Source of the DNA: Methyloprofundus sp.
Lineage (GTDB): Bacteria; Pseudomonadota; Gammaproteobacteria; Methylococcales; Methylomonadaceae
Length of the DNA: 24,808 nt
Reading direction: 5' to 3'
NCBI GenBank assembly: GCA_013138555.1
Contig: WTCN01000197.1
Span: forward strand, 1-24,808
Shown: piece after piece, positions 1-8,934 of the stretch
How the letters are laid out: each line of letters opens with the position of its first letter
Position numbering within the stretch: the first letter of the stretch is position 1
Translations under genes and position numbers: made by a program
The notes under the pieces: model-generated
Told to the model about the DNA's origin: nothing
Seen by the model: the letters and a program-made list of their open reading frames with translations, nothing else
Databases searched by the model: none

Positions 1-493
1 GGTTCTAGGGAGATGCCGGTATCTTGGTTTTTATTTTCCATAGTTGATGTATTTATTTGAGGGTATAGCGAAGACTCATAAACAATATCACTTTCTGGGT
101 TAATGTTTTGCCTTTATTGCTAAATTCGGAGTGTGCTGGAAGTATTCACTCGTAAAAGTTCGCTTGTATCCGCATGATAGTCAGGTATTTATAACTGGTG
201 ACTAAGTGCAGGATAAAGGTGCTGCTAGCGCAATTGCCTTATTTGTTGCAGGCATGTTTCGCACCTGAATTTATTAAAGAAAAAGGAAGCTATGTTTCGG
301 CTGCTTGGCGTAGGTGTAATCCACTAATGTTAGTCATTGGTTTAAGTTATGTCAACTGATAACTTTTGTTTGAGTGTGATTAGGCGTGCTGACAGTTTGC
401 AAGGTGTTGATTTATATGTGATGATTGAATTTTGTAATCAAGTGGCGGGGTGTTTTATGTCAGGTTCTTAGCCTATTTTTGATATGGCGTATT
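1..493. other. Gene-poor left edge
   Basis: I find no recognisable gene in this stretch. One short open stretch on the + strand (219-359, 46 codons from a GTG with AGGA at 210-213) has no recognisable family. The + frame open from about 425 to 646 runs antisense into the 3' end of the polymerase gene and is probably chance. No clear terminator for the leftward gene ending at 494 was seen. Confidence 0.5.
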
Positions 494-3400
494 TTAAAAG
501 GTTTGTGGTTTAAGTGTGTTTGCTCTGCGGTATCTGCTTTTAATTATTTTCTTTTTGCTGGCTGGACTGATAAAGGAAATATAAACCAGCATAAAAAACA
601 AGAGTGTTATGTTGGGCTGATCAAATGTGCTATCTATAACGCTTAGCACTAAAAATCCGCTTAGCGCACTAAGAGTAATTGCTGCATAATATTGTTGTTT
701 TAGCAATTGCTGAAAAAGATAAGCGATGGTGTAAAACAGGATTAAAGTAAACGCTATTAATCCTAACCAGCCCTGGTCAAAAAGGATTTGTACCCAGAGG
801 TTTTCTGTGCGCCAGGGGGTATGGTCATCGGCTGTGAAGAACCAATGGTCCATGCCTTTTGAGAAGTCTCCATTGTAAAGCACGTTGCTTTTATAGCCAG
901 AGCTTAAAGAAATGTGTTTTATATCAATGCTGGCATCTGGCTGGCTGTTGCGCAATATCAGTTTTATTGGACGATAGTTTTCACCTATGTTTTGAGTATT
1001 GATATTGTGTTCAAAATACTGCCAGTGAGTGTTTGTTTGCTGGGGAATCAGCTCTGCTTCCTGGCAGTTAAAAGAGTGTTGAATTGCTTTCTCACAAATT
1101 GAGATGTGCAAACGGCTGTTGCTAGAATCAATTCGATAATTTAGACTCAGTTTGTAGTTGGTATAAGCTGATATATTAATTATTTGCTCAATATATAAAG
1201 GCCTGCCTGATCCCAGATGTAAATAGTCATAATTTTTTTCATGTTGTAAAAGGAAGGTTGCTGGTGCTTTATCGGTAAAGTTATTCCATAGGTAAGTTCT
1301 TGGGAATGAGCCTGGTCCCATGCCAAATAGTGATGGAATTATGCCTGCATCCATCATGTCCAGCGCATCAAGCCAATGATGACTACGGATGCCCACTTCC
1401 TGATATGCCTGGCTAAAGCGATGCTGAATAAATGAACCTTTTAAAACAGGTATTGTAATAATAGCTGTGAGTGCAAAAAATAAAGCTAACCAAGGTAGTT
1501 TTTTCCAGTGGCTGACTATTTGATTTTTATAGCAAATATATAAGCCTGTCAGCAACATAATAGAGGCAAAAACAAAAGCAATATAAGTCCCTCTGGAATA
1601 GGTGACTAATAGGGTATAGAGGCTGGCACTAAAGAGTAGAGGGATAAAGATGGTACGTACTGCACTATTTTTTGATTCTATAAACAACAGGCAGATAAAC
1701 GGTATGCTTAATAATAGGTAGGCATCCAGAGGAGCACCTCCGGTATGCATGCTATAGAATGTAGAGCTAATACGGAAGTCAGAAGAGAAATCAAATAAGC
1801 CGGTGAAAATAGCGCGTTCCCAAAGCCCGGATAATACGGTTATTGTTAAGCCCGATACAACACCGTAAGTAAAATATCTTTTGATACTCTTTGGGGTATG
1901 CTGTTTATAAGCTAATAGAGGTAGAAATAAGATTGCCCAGATTAAGCCTTTGCCTACTCTAAGACTATTGTATTGACTGTAATAATTAGCAAATGCATTG
2001 GCATCTATCGTTTGCAGAGGGAATAAGCCTTTTAATAAACTTATAATATAAAAGAAGGTGTAAATGGCCAGTAAAAAAAGAGCGGCTGGTTTTAGGGTTT
2101 GCAGCGGTGAATTCCATCGTCCATACCATAGACTTATGGCGAAGGTTAATAGGATGAAATAATCGAATTCCGAAAAAAACAGTCGGCCAGTCCAGGGGGA
2201 GAAGTCTAAAATAGGTAATAGAGCAGGTATGGCTATTAGCCATGCTTGTGAGTATTTTCGCAGAATGATGCCATAAAGTAAAAGCATGCCGAGCAAGATG
2301 ATAGAGCTGCCCGGGTAATCAATCGCTTTCCATAGTAGGCTGGCAGAAATGACACAAGCAATACTTTTTGCTAAAGGTCTGCGGGTTTGCTTGGTAGCTG
2401 AGGACGAGTGGCTACTTTCCTGCCTGTGTGCTGAGTGAGTCGTGGTAAAGGTTTCTTTTTGCGGGCTGTGAGTATTAATTTCAGGTTGCTGGAACCATAG
2501 ATATACCAGCTCTGCAAATGAATAGGTGATAAAGGCTGATGCAAAACTGATAATCAGATTGGTTGGATCTGGGTGTTTTCCTACAAAAAACAGCTTTCCA
2601 GTTTCCATAACAAGACATAAGCTGAGAGCTAATAATACCGCCATCAGTTTATGCGTTGATTTTTCTTTATTATAATGCCATAACCAGACACCGAGACCAA
2701 TAGGCAAATACATGGCAAATATGCTGAGTAGGCTTGTCAGGGCAACAGCTTCGGAGGTGTAGTAATGGTAATAGAAGGGGAGCCAGTTAATTTCGTCAAA
2801 ATTTTCTGCAATTGAGAAAGTAAGTGATTGACTAGAAAATCCCCAGCCATTTAAAGGGGCTAATAGAAGAATATAAGGAATAAATGCTATGATGAGATAC
2901 TTCCTAAAATCAACGGTAGTAAATAGCTGCTTTAAGGTATTGAATTTTTTGTAAATTAATTCTCCGGTTCCAAACCCAATAATGCGTGTAAAAATTGATA
3001 TTCCCTGGGCAATACCAGAAAAAATAAAAAGCTGTATGATTTCAATGAAAACACCAATCATAAAGCCAATGATCATGACGGAGGCTCGCCTGTTTGGGTG
3101 TCCTCTTAGCAATGCCGCTAATAATAACCCTAGAGGCAGTGTTATTATTATTTCTACCGCTAATCTAGTGCTACAGAGAAGAAAGCCACCGCAGCTGGAT
3201 GAGATAAAAATAGCATCGCTGCCATGAGTAAATTTATCTTGTAGTTCCTGAAATGAGGTGACGAAATCGTAAGGGAAAAAGCTGAGAGCTAAATAGCCTA
3301 ATGTGTATAAGATGGCACTGGCTAATAAGGCATTTTTTCCACCTTGTAAAATATAGGTATTGAGCTTTTGTAAGTGTTTTCCATGCCCAAACCATAATAT

Positions 3401-3796
3401 TAAGCCAATGACACTGCCTATTGTTTCAGCAATTAAGTCATTTTGAGAAACGGTACGCGGAGGAAAATATTGCTGATAAAACTCAATTGTCACCGCTAGA
3501 GTAAGGCTGTAAGCGAGTATGAGTGCGGTGATAAAAAAAGACTGGAAGGGTGACTTAAGTTTGTTTAAAAAATAGGCGGCTAAAGAAAAGCTAAGTGGGA
3601 CATATAAAACGATATTGGAAATCCAGTCAGCTCTGGAAGCAGCACCTAAGTCTAGGTAGCGAATTTGCTGAAAAGAGAGTAATGCTTCTGCAAAAGGAAT
3701 AAAGCGGTAGTTTAGAGGGACTAAGCTACCGTATATGATAAAAAGAGTATATGCAATGGAGAAATACAGGAATTTATGTGACTTTATAACAGGCAT
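494..3796 (-). CDS. Fusion of three VanZ-like segments with an O-antigen polymerase/ligase-type protein
   Basis: A 1100-residue polytopic membrane protein. Three tandem VanZ-like segments are visible: residues about 12-136 (IYGSLVPLNY, a D58-N61 pair, then VTIEFYQ and a later D120), about 155-285 (IEIIQLFIFSG) and about 298-440 (VMETGKLFF). A hydrophilic Ser/Thr/Gln-rich linker (about 445-475) joins them to a second membrane half of the O-antigen ligase/Wzy superfamily type, with TYSRGTYIAF near 732-741, GMGPGSFP near 825, and ENLWVQILFDQGWLG near 1000. Between the last two motifs lies a roughly 150-residue soluble insertion rich in beta strands, with LYNGDFSKGMDHW resembling carbohydrate-binding modules. 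The likely role is polymerisation or ligation of a surface polysaccharide at the outer face of the inner membrane; this is inferred from family. VanZ function is poorly understood. No polysaccharide genes lie beside it. The start is an ATG with a weak ribosome site. Confidence 0.8.
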   Translation of the reverse strand: MPVIKSHKFLYFSIAYTLFIIYGSLVPLNYRFIPFAEALLSFQQIRYLDLGAASRADWISNIVLYVPLSFSLAAYFLNKLKSPFQSFFITALILAYSLTLAVTIEFYQQYFPPRTVSQNDLIAETIGSVIGLILWFGHGKHLQKLNTYILQGGKNALLASAILYTLGYLALSFFPYDFVTSFQELQDKFTHGSDAIFISSSCGGFLLCSTRLAVEIIITLPLGLLLAALLRGHPNRRASVMIIGFMIGVFIEIIQLFIFSGIAQGISIFTRIIGFGTGELIYKKFNTLKQLFTTVDFRKYLIIAFIPYILLLAPLNGWGFSSQSLTFSIAENFDEINWLPFYYHYYTSEAVALTSLLSIFAMYLPIGLGVWLWHYNKEKSTHKLMAVLLALSLCLVMETGKLFFVGKHPDPTNLIISFASAFITYSFAELVYLWFQQPEINTHSPQKETFTTTHSAHRQESSHSSSATKQTRRPLAKSIACVISASLLWKAIDYPGSSIILLGMLLLYGIILRKYSQAWLIAIPALLPILDFSPWTGRLFFSEFDYFILLTFAISLWYGRWNSPLQTLKPAALFLLAIYTFFYIISLLKGLFPLQTIDANAFANYYSQYNSLRVGKGLIWAILFLPLLAYKQHTPKSIKRYFTYGVVSGLTITVLSGLWERAIFTGLFDFSSDFRISSTFYSMHTGGAPLDAYLLLSIPFICLLFIESKNSAVRTIFIPLLFSASLYTLLVTYSRGTYIAFVFASIMLLTGLYICYKNQIVSHWKKLPWLALFFALTAIITIPVLKGSFIQHRFSQAYQEVGIRSHHWLDALDMMDAGIIPSLFGMGPGSFPRTYLWNNFTDKAPATFLLQHEKNYDYLHLGSGRPLYIEQIINISAYTNYKLSLNYRIDSSNSRLHISICEKAIQHSFNCQEAELIPQQTNTHWQYFEHNINTQNIGENYRPIKLILRNSQPDASIDIKHISLSSGYKSNVLYNGDFSKGMDHWFFTADDHTPWRTENLWVQILFDQGWLGLIAFTLILFYTIAYLFQQLLKQQYYAAITLSALSGFLVLSVIDSTFDQPNITLLFFMLVYISFISPASKKKIIKSRYRRANTLKPQTF

Positions 3797-3847
3797 TTTG
3801 TTATTGCTGTATTAGTTTGATTCTAGTGCAGAAAGGAGGAGCTATTG

Positions 3848-4273
3848 TTACGGGCAAGGATCGAGATATCTATCCACGACAGTCGCTGTTACCGAGAGAG
3901 AATTGCCATTACAAAAAGAAATGGTTCCATCACCATTATTATGGGGTGTGAAGATAAATGGGCCTGCGGAATCACCGCCTTTACTGTAGTTGTACTCAAC
4001 ATTGAATGTACCTCCTGTACCATTAATGATTGCCCAGGTACCCACTGCTATCCTTGGGTCGACAGGGTCGTTTAAGTCGCCGGTTTTAGTATCCCGTAAT
4101 GTTCCATTTCCTAAGTGTTCTTCTTGATGGTTGGGATAACAAAGCTTATTTCCCCTAAGCGCACGTTTAAGGTCTATGAGTCTGTTATAGGTCGGTGTTG
4201 AACAATCTGCTAGTGCACTACCTGTCATGATAGCACTTAAAAAAAATGCGCTGTAATGATAAAATTTTAACAT
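3848..4273 (-). CDS. Small secreted four-cysteine protein, unknown function
   Basis: A 141-residue protein that I cannot assign to a family. It begins with a clear Sec signal peptide: K3, a hydrophobic core, then GSALA with probable cleavage after A22. The cysteine that follows (C24) is preceded by Asp, so it is not a proper lipobox and a soluble periplasmic or secreted product is more likely. The mature part has four cysteines (C24, C45, C121, C140), enough for two disulfides, and is rich in Gly, Asn, Thr and Asp. The C-terminal half alternates in a beta-strand-like way (NVEYNYS, GPFIFTP, GTISFCNG). The ATG is preceded by a good ribosome site, AGGAAG, at suitable spacing. It stands alone, 51 bp before the start of the membrane fusion gene and on the same strand, so the two could be co-transcribed. 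Confidence 0.75.
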   Translation of the reverse strand: MLKFYHYSAFFLSAIMTGSALADCSTPTYNRLIDLKRALRGNKLCYPNHQEEHLGNGTLRDTKTGDLNDPVDPRIAVGTWAIINGTGGTFNVEYNYSKGGDSAGPFIFTPHNNGDGTISFCNGNSLSVTATVVDRYLDPCP

Positions 4274-4477
4274 GGTGATCTTCCTGATTAAGATAGAGTG
4301 TAGATTAAGTATATGATATTAGTATTAAATAATCAAATAGTTCAGTAGCTGAGTCATGTCTTTTACTCGCCCGGCGGATCTGGAGTATTTTGTGTGCGCT
4401 TCGTACCTTAGCACATCCTATGTGACTTATATTTTGTCTGATAACTAAACTTTTAAATAAGTTTCTAAGCTTGCATG
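4274..4477. other. Spacer with weak AT-rich inverted repeat
   Basis: The spacer lies between the secreted protein and the DHH gene. It should hold the promoter of the former and the end of the cysC-DHH transcript. The only structure seen is AAACTT/AAGTTT (4447-4452 and 4459-4464), too weak and without a proper T-run to call a terminator. Confidence 0.35.
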
Positions 4478-5434
4478 TTAGCTATACATAGCATCAAATT
4501 TTTCAATGAAAGTTGAAAGTTCAGTTATTGGCAAATGGTTAATGCCTGCAGCCGCCTTGCGTCCGCCACCTGTCGGAAATGATGCGCACAGTTCATCGGC
4601 TTTCGTTTTGTTGTTTAAAGGGGCTCTTACGCTGACCTGATAGTCATTATCTGGCGTAAAAGTGAGTACCGCATGCGCCCTGTCCGGGTGTTGATTGGCT
4701 AAGTCATTACTAAATACACCACTGACACGTCTTGCCCAGATTTGGTCTTCAAGTATATAGAGCGCAACTTTTTCATTAGTATATTCAGGCAGTGTCTGCT
4801 CTGCATAGCGCATATCTTCTAAATAACCATTTTCTAGCTGACTATAAATAAGATGATTCTCAGTAATAAAATCAACCGGGGAAGTATAGCTTGCCATTTC
4901 CTGGTAGAGTTTGGCAGGCGTAAAATGCAGGTCTTCTAGGCAACTACCATAGCCATTGTAATTAATGTAAGTGCCCAGTTTTTCCAGCTGGCTCAGTGTT
5001 TTTGTATTGATATTCAGTGAGCTTGCAAGCTGTGTTGCACTCTTGTGTAAATTATCACCGAAAGCAGCGGTAATCGCCCATAATGGGTATTTCCCCTGGA
5101 GATACTGGTTAATAATTAAACTCGTACAGGTGTCTGGGCTGGTATCAATTAAAGTCGTTAGATTAGGGTGGGGGGGGACATCACCTGCCTGATGATGATC
5201 GGCATAAAAAATTTTAGCGCCCTTGTCCAGGAAACTTATGACTTGTTCGGCATTTTTTTGCAGAGATATATCTAAAACAGTGAGCTGGTCATCTGCATGG
5301 GCATCAATTTTTTTGAGTAACTGTATATCCCGTTTTATACCAGTGACTAAAGTTGATTTAAGGGGGTGGGCAAGGCGTAGTTGAATTAAGGCACAGATGC
5401 CATCCGCATCGCCATTGAATATATCGTAGTGCAT
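4478..5434 (-). CDS. DHH/DHHA1 family phosphoesterase
   Basis: A 318-residue protein of the DHH phosphoesterase superfamily (RecJ/NrnA-like), which hydrolyses phosphate mono- or diesters using two Mn2+ ions. Metal-ligand motifs are in family order: FNGDADG near residues 6-12 (D9, D11), LDIS with D55, and DHH at 79-81. The C-terminal DHHA1 glycine motif GGGRKAAAGIN is at 289-299. Substrate cannot be read from sequence; family members include pAp phosphatase/nanoRNase (NrnA), RecJ-type exonucleases and cyclic dinucleotide phosphodiesterases. The start is only 3 nt after the cysC stop (TAA CAC ATG), so the two are almost certainly one operon. Because CysC makes PAPS, whose use releases 3',5'-PAP, a PAP-clearing role is attractive but inferred. 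The downstream end lacks a clear terminator. Confidence 0.85.
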   Translation of the reverse strand: MHYDIFNGDADGICALIQLRLAHPLKSTLVTGIKRDIQLLKKIDAHADDQLTVLDISLQKNAEQVISFLDKGAKIFYADHHQAGDVPPHPNLTTLIDTSPDTCTSLIINQYLQGKYPLWAITAAFGDNLHKSATQLASSLNINTKTLSQLEKLGTYINYNGYGSCLEDLHFTPAKLYQEMASYTSPVDFITENHLIYSQLENGYLEDMRYAEQTLPEYTNEKVALYILEDQIWARRVSGVFSNDLANQHPDRAHAVLTFTPDNDYQVSVRAPLNNKTKADELCASFPTGGGRKAAAGINHLPITELSTFIEKFDAMYS

Positions 5435-5437
5435 GTG

Positions 5438-6061
5438 TTATTTATTCTCAGGTAAGATATGTCTTTCATGTAATAATGCGATGACCTGCTGTGCAGCTTC
5501 TTCGAGAGTCTGTGCATTTGTGTCAACCTTTAACTCAGGCTTCACAGGTGCTTCATAAGGTGAAGAGATACCTGTAAAGTCTTTAATTTCGCCATTACGG
5601 GCTCTTTTATATAAGCCTTTTACATCTCTTTTTTCGCAGACTTCTAGCGGACAGTAACAGTGTATTTCGATAAAGTCACCATGTGGCATCAGGCTTCTAG
5701 CCATTTCCCGTTCCTCTTTAAACGGTGATATAAAGGCTGTTAGGGTAATGATGCCAGCTTCAAGCATCAGTTTTGCAGCTTCACTGATACGGCGGATATT
5801 TTCTTTTCGCTCCTGATCATTAAAGCCAAGGTCTTTATTCAGGCCATGACGTACATTATCACCATCTAGCACAAAAGTATTCAGGCCTAACTGATAAAGT
5901 TGCTCTTCTACTGCATGTGCCAATGTTGATTTTCCAGAGCCAGATAAGCCTGTAAACCAGAGAACAACTGATTTATGGTTATTTTTTTCTTCTCGGCGTT
6001 TTCTACTTACTGTGGATTGATGCCAGACTACATTGCTTGATTTATCAGTTGTTTCAGTCAT
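5438..6061 (-). CDS. cysC: Adenylylsulfate (APS) kinase
   Basis: CysC phosphorylates adenosine 5'-phosphosulfate with ATP to give PAPS, the sulfuryl donor for sulfate reduction or sulfotransferases. The sequence closely follows the family: VVWH near the N-terminus, P-loop GLSGSGKST (residues 38-46 from this start), LDGDNVRHGL, RKENIRR, and FISP with the serine at residue 112 that is the phospho-acceptor position in related kinases. At 207 residues it matches the usual length of about 200. I chose the ATG at 6061 over an in-frame TTG at 6091: a promoter at 6101-6129 would start transcription within about 3 nt of the TTG, and known CysC proteins begin close to the ATG. No cysD, cysN or PAPS reductase lies nearby. 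It is followed after 3 nt by a DHH phosphoesterase gene. Confidence 0.95.
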   Translation of the reverse strand: MTETTDKSSNVVWHQSTVSRKRREEKNNHKSVVLWFTGLSGSGKSTLAHAVEEQLYQLGLNTFVLDGDNVRHGLNKDLGFNDQERKENIRRISEAAKLMLEAGIITLTAFISPFKEEREMARSLMPHGDFIEIHCYCPLEVCEKRDVKGLYKRARNGEIKDFTGISSPYEAPVKPELKVDTNAQTLEEAAQQVIALLHERHILPENK

Positions 6062-6100
6062 AGTTTTTGCTTGATAGTGTTTAAGAGCCAAATTTTTTCC

Positions 6101-6129
6101 ATTATAACCTTAACTCTTTGCTATGTGTA
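6101..6129 (-). promoter_or_regulatory. Sigma70-type promoter of cysC-DHH operon
   Basis: Reading the minus strand, TACACA (6129-6124, four of six consensus bases) and a perfect TATAAT (6106-6101) are separated by 17 nt. Transcription would begin near 6094, giving a leader of about 33 nt before the ATG at 6061. It lies in the divergent region shared with the second DHH gene. Confidence 0.6.
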
Positions 6130-6303
6130 ATAATCACTAGCATTCATTTCTAAGTGGACTCGCGGTTCTCCCACTGGGTAAATATGATGTAAGAAGGTGG
6201 GGCTTAGGCATAGGATAGACGTATTAAATTTTGCAGGAAGGTTTGCAATTTGTATAAGTATGTTGCATGCTTTAAATTATTTTATTGAGTGGTGATACAA
6301 TCT

Positions 6304-7146
6304 ATGACTGAAAAAAATAAATGGGTACTTTATCATGCAGACTGTATGGACGGTTATGCTGCGGCCTGGGCAGCATGGAAAGCATTGGGTGAGTCAGCCC
6401 GTTATAAAGCTGTTCGACATCATGAACCTTTGCCTAAATTTCCTGATGATATTGAGCTTTATATTCTGGACTTTTGTTATCCGATTGAAGTCTTAGTAAC
6501 AGCGGCAGAGCGAGCAAGAAAAATAGTTGTGTTAGACCATCATATCAGTGCACAAAAGAATTTTGAGTCTTACTTAAAGCACTCGACTATTCCCGCTAAT
6601 CTTGATGTTGTGTTCGTGCAAAATCATAGCGGCTGTATGATTGCCTGGGATTACTTTCAAGTGGATGTGGAGTCACCAGTATTGTTGAGGCACATAGAAG
6701 ATCATGATTTATGGCTGCATAAATTAGCTAAAACCGAAGCTATCTGTAAAGCACTTTATTTACGTTTGCCTGTCAATTTTGCGGCATTTGAGAAAATAAA
6801 GCTGCATACATTACAACGTGAAGGCTCGGTGTTGCTAAAACAGCAGCAATTAAATGTTCGCCGTTTATTAAAAACGCGGCACAAGGTTAAGCTCAATGGC
6901 ATAAAGGGATTAGCCGTGAATGCACCGCCTATGTTTTCTAGTGATTTAGGGCATGCATTGGCAAAACTATCAGGTACATATGGATTAACTTATAGCTGGC
7001 ATGGTAAGCGCCAGTGCTATGATTGTGCGCTACGCTCAACAGGTGAGTTTGATGTGGCTGAATTAGCACAAATATTTGGCGGTGGTGGGCATCAGAGTGC
7101 ATCGGGATTTAATGTGGATCAGAAAACTTTCCTTGATTTTTTGTAA
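6304..7146 (+). CDS. DHH/DHHA1 family phosphoesterase (second, divergent copy)
   Basis: A 280-residue DHH superfamily phosphoesterase, only distantly similar to the one at 4478-5434. Metal-binding motifs: HADCMDG with D12 and D16, ILDF with D56, LDHH with D78-H80, and the DHHA1 signature FGGGGHQSASGF at 258-269. It is of the short, oligoribonuclease-like type often annotated simply as phosphohydrolase; the substrate is unknown. I prefer ATG 6304 to the GTG at 6289: the stretch GAGTGGTGA sits at ribosome-site distance from the ATG, and homology to the family begins right after it. It is divergent from the cysC-DHH operon with a spacer of about 240 bp, so two DHH enzymes flank one promoter region. 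No terminator is obvious after the stop; the ATPase gene converges from the other side after 54 bp. Confidence 0.85.
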   Translation: MTEKNKWVLYHADCMDGYAAAWAAWKALGESARYKAVRHHEPLPKFPDDIELYILDFCYPIEVLVTAAERARKIVVLDHHISAQKNFESYLKHSTIPANLDVVFVQNHSGCMIAWDYFQVDVESPVLLRHIEDHDLWLHKLAKTEAICKALYLRLPVNFAAFEKIKLHTLQREGSVLLKQQQLNVRRLLKTRHKVKLNGIKGLAVNAPPMFSSDLGHALAKLSGTYGLTYSWHGKRQCYDCALRSTGEFDVAELAQIFGGGGHQSASGFNVDQKTFLDFL

Positions 7147-7200
7147 ATACTAAGGGTGGACAAAGGGCTTTTTAGATACACCCTCCCTGCTAACAATTAA

Positions 7201-8910
7201 TTATACCTCGTGTGGTATTAGCACAAGATTTCTCATTCTATTAACGGTAGCCACGAGTTCATGAATTCGTGGCATGGCAAGCGTACCTGTAATATAAGGT
7301 GTGAGACAATCCAGACCCTGGCGTTCAACTTCAGTCAATGCCTTATGCAAGCCAGCAACAATATCTAAAGGTTCTGGGTTATTCTGGATGCTCTGCTGGT
7401 AAAAATAACGAATCAGGTAGCCAATCGCTGTTAGCTGAGCATTATCGACCAACTGTTCTACCTGAGAAACATCAATTTCGCCCTGGCCATAACGTAAAAT
7501 TCGTTTTTCTATTGCTTGAATTTTGTCTCTATATTGATGGTATTTCGGACTTAAACACTGTATTTGAGGTATACGCAGGTTCCCCGTTTTTATCGCTGGA
7601 AAATTGACTCCTTCAGGCATGACATCATGTGCCAGCGCCTTTGCCTTGCGGGTCACATCTTTAGCCATGTAGTTGTCCATCATAATGACCGTGTCAGCCA
7701 CGCCAAAAAAATCTCCTGAGCCTCCCATCACCAAGGTAACGGATACCTTATTATCCTGTTGTAAATCACGGATACGGTGGACCAGTGGGGTAATGGGTTC
7801 CTTTTCTTTTGCCACTAAGGCCTGCATCCGTTCATCACGTATCATAAAGTTGCTGGCAGAGGTATCTTCATCAATGAGTAGCATCCTGGTTCCTGCTGCT
7901 AATGCTTCCATAATATTGCTCGCCTGAGAGGTACTGCCGCTGGCATCCTGGGTTGAAAAATGACAGGTATCTTTAGCTTGCGGAAGGTTGCTGATAAAAG
8001 GACTAATATCGACTTCGGTGATGGCGCGTCGATCTTCCGCACGAATTTTAACGGCTGAAGGGAGGGTGACTACTTTTTCCCGGCCATCACCGGGAATATG
8101 ATCATAAACACCACGCTCTAAGGCATGCAGTAAAGTTGATTTACCATGAAACCCACCGCCCACGATTAAGGTGACTCCTTCAGGTATACCTAGCCCACTA
8201 ACTGTACCGCCGTGAGCTTGCTCAAGCTGCACTGTCAAAGATTCTGGAGCCTGAAATGCAATAGCTTCAGGAAGTGGTCGGTCATCAATTCCACTGCATC
8301 GTGGTAGCCGTGATCCATTAGCGATAAAGGCAACTAAGTTTTGCTTCGACAACTGCTGGCGCAAAGTTTGTTGATCTTCCACTGAATAAACATGTTGTTG
8401 AACTTTTCTCAGGCCTGTTTTCAGTGGCTCCAGGCCCGCTGTTACCAGCGCCGGCAATTCGTCAAATAGCATGATTATTGCCTGCCGGGCGTTCACTGTG
8501 CGCTTATCAGCAGGTAAACCTATCTGGATGCGCAATTCAAGATCGCCATCATGGATAAGCACAGCATTACGTTCTAGAACCTCTTGTCCATACAAAGCAA
8601 TGGACATTTTTCCGCTCATGCCATCGCCACGATCGCCTTGTACTTCTCTCTGGATTGCATGGCTAAAACTCCGCCCGAGAAAATCTTCCAGTGCAATGCT
8701 GCGGTTACGTGTGTTAAATAAAGATTCAGGAATAGTCGTTTCTGCCACCTTAACAAAGATTCGGCAACGCGAAGGGTCAGCAAAAGGGTCCCCTTGTACA
8801 TGATCAATGCGCAGTAAAAAATCAGGAAACTGATAATCCCCCATAAGTTGCTTATAAGCTTTATAGCCACGACGATCAATCGCACTAATTAGCTGCCTTA
8901 ATTTATTCAT
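7201..8910 (-). CDS. Predicted ATPase of the ABC class (COG3044-type)
   Basis: A 569-residue soluble protein matching the conserved family of ABC-class ATPases of unknown function (sometimes wrongly labelled isopentenyl-diphosphate isomerase). It has a roughly 240-residue N-terminal region peculiar to the family, then Walker A GGGFHGKST at 251-259, a signature-like segment around SGSTSQASNIMEALAAG (324-340), and Walker B RMLLIDEDTS with D347 and E348. A further conserved stretch, VTLVMGGSGDFFGVADTVI, follows, then a helical C-terminus. There are no membrane segments, so it is not a transporter; a nucleic-acid or RNP-related role would be a guess. The gene is monocistronic. The ATG has a weak ribosome site. 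A 10-bp perfect inverted repeat lies 24 nt upstream of the start codon. Confidence 0.9.
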   Translation of the reverse strand: MNKLRQLISAIDRRGYKAYKQLMGDYQFPDFLLRIDHVQGDPFADPSRCRIFVKVAETTIPESLFNTRNRSIALEDFLGRSFSHAIQREVQGDRGDGMSGKMSIALYGQEVLERNAVLIHDGDLELRIQIGLPADKRTVNARQAIIMLFDELPALVTAGLEPLKTGLRKVQQHVYSVEDQQTLRQQLSKQNLVAFIANGSRLPRCSGIDDRPLPEAIAFQAPESLTVQLEQAHGGTVSGLGIPEGVTLIVGGGFHGKSTLLHALERGVYDHIPGDGREKVVTLPSAVKIRAEDRRAITEVDISPFISNLPQAKDTCHFSTQDASGSTSQASNIMEALAAGTRMLLIDEDTSASNFMIRDERMQALVAKEKEPITPLVHRIRDLQQDNKVSVTLVMGGSGDFFGVADTVIMMDNYMAKDVTRKAKALAHDVMPEGVNFPAIKTGNLRIPQIQCLSPKYHQYRDKIQAIEKRILRYGQGEIDVSQVEQLVDNAQLTAIGYLIRYFYQQSIQNNPEPLDIVAGLHKALTEVERQGLDCLTPYITGTLAMPRIHELVATVNRMRNLVLIPHEV

Positions 8911-8934
8911 GGTATTTTAGTACTTATGTTTTTG

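Noticed and set aside
425..646. 73-codon + strand open frame
   Set aside because: It runs antisense into the 3' end of the VanZ/polymerase gene, lacks a ribosome site and resembles no family.
3835..4075. AGGAGG on the + strand followed by a TTG-started open frame (3845-4075)
   Set aside because: It is antisense to the secreted-protein gene, which has a clear signal peptide, ATG and ribosome site; the + product is not protein-like.
4447..4464. AAACTT/AAGTTT hairpin as terminator of the cysC-DHH operon
   Set aside because: The stem is six AT-rich pairs with no T-run on the minus strand.
6060..6102. Short upstream reading frame on the minus strand (ATG at 6102) ending in TGA overlapping the cysC ATG
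   Set aside because: Its start codon lies within the TATAAT box, so it would not be transcribed from the predicted promoter.
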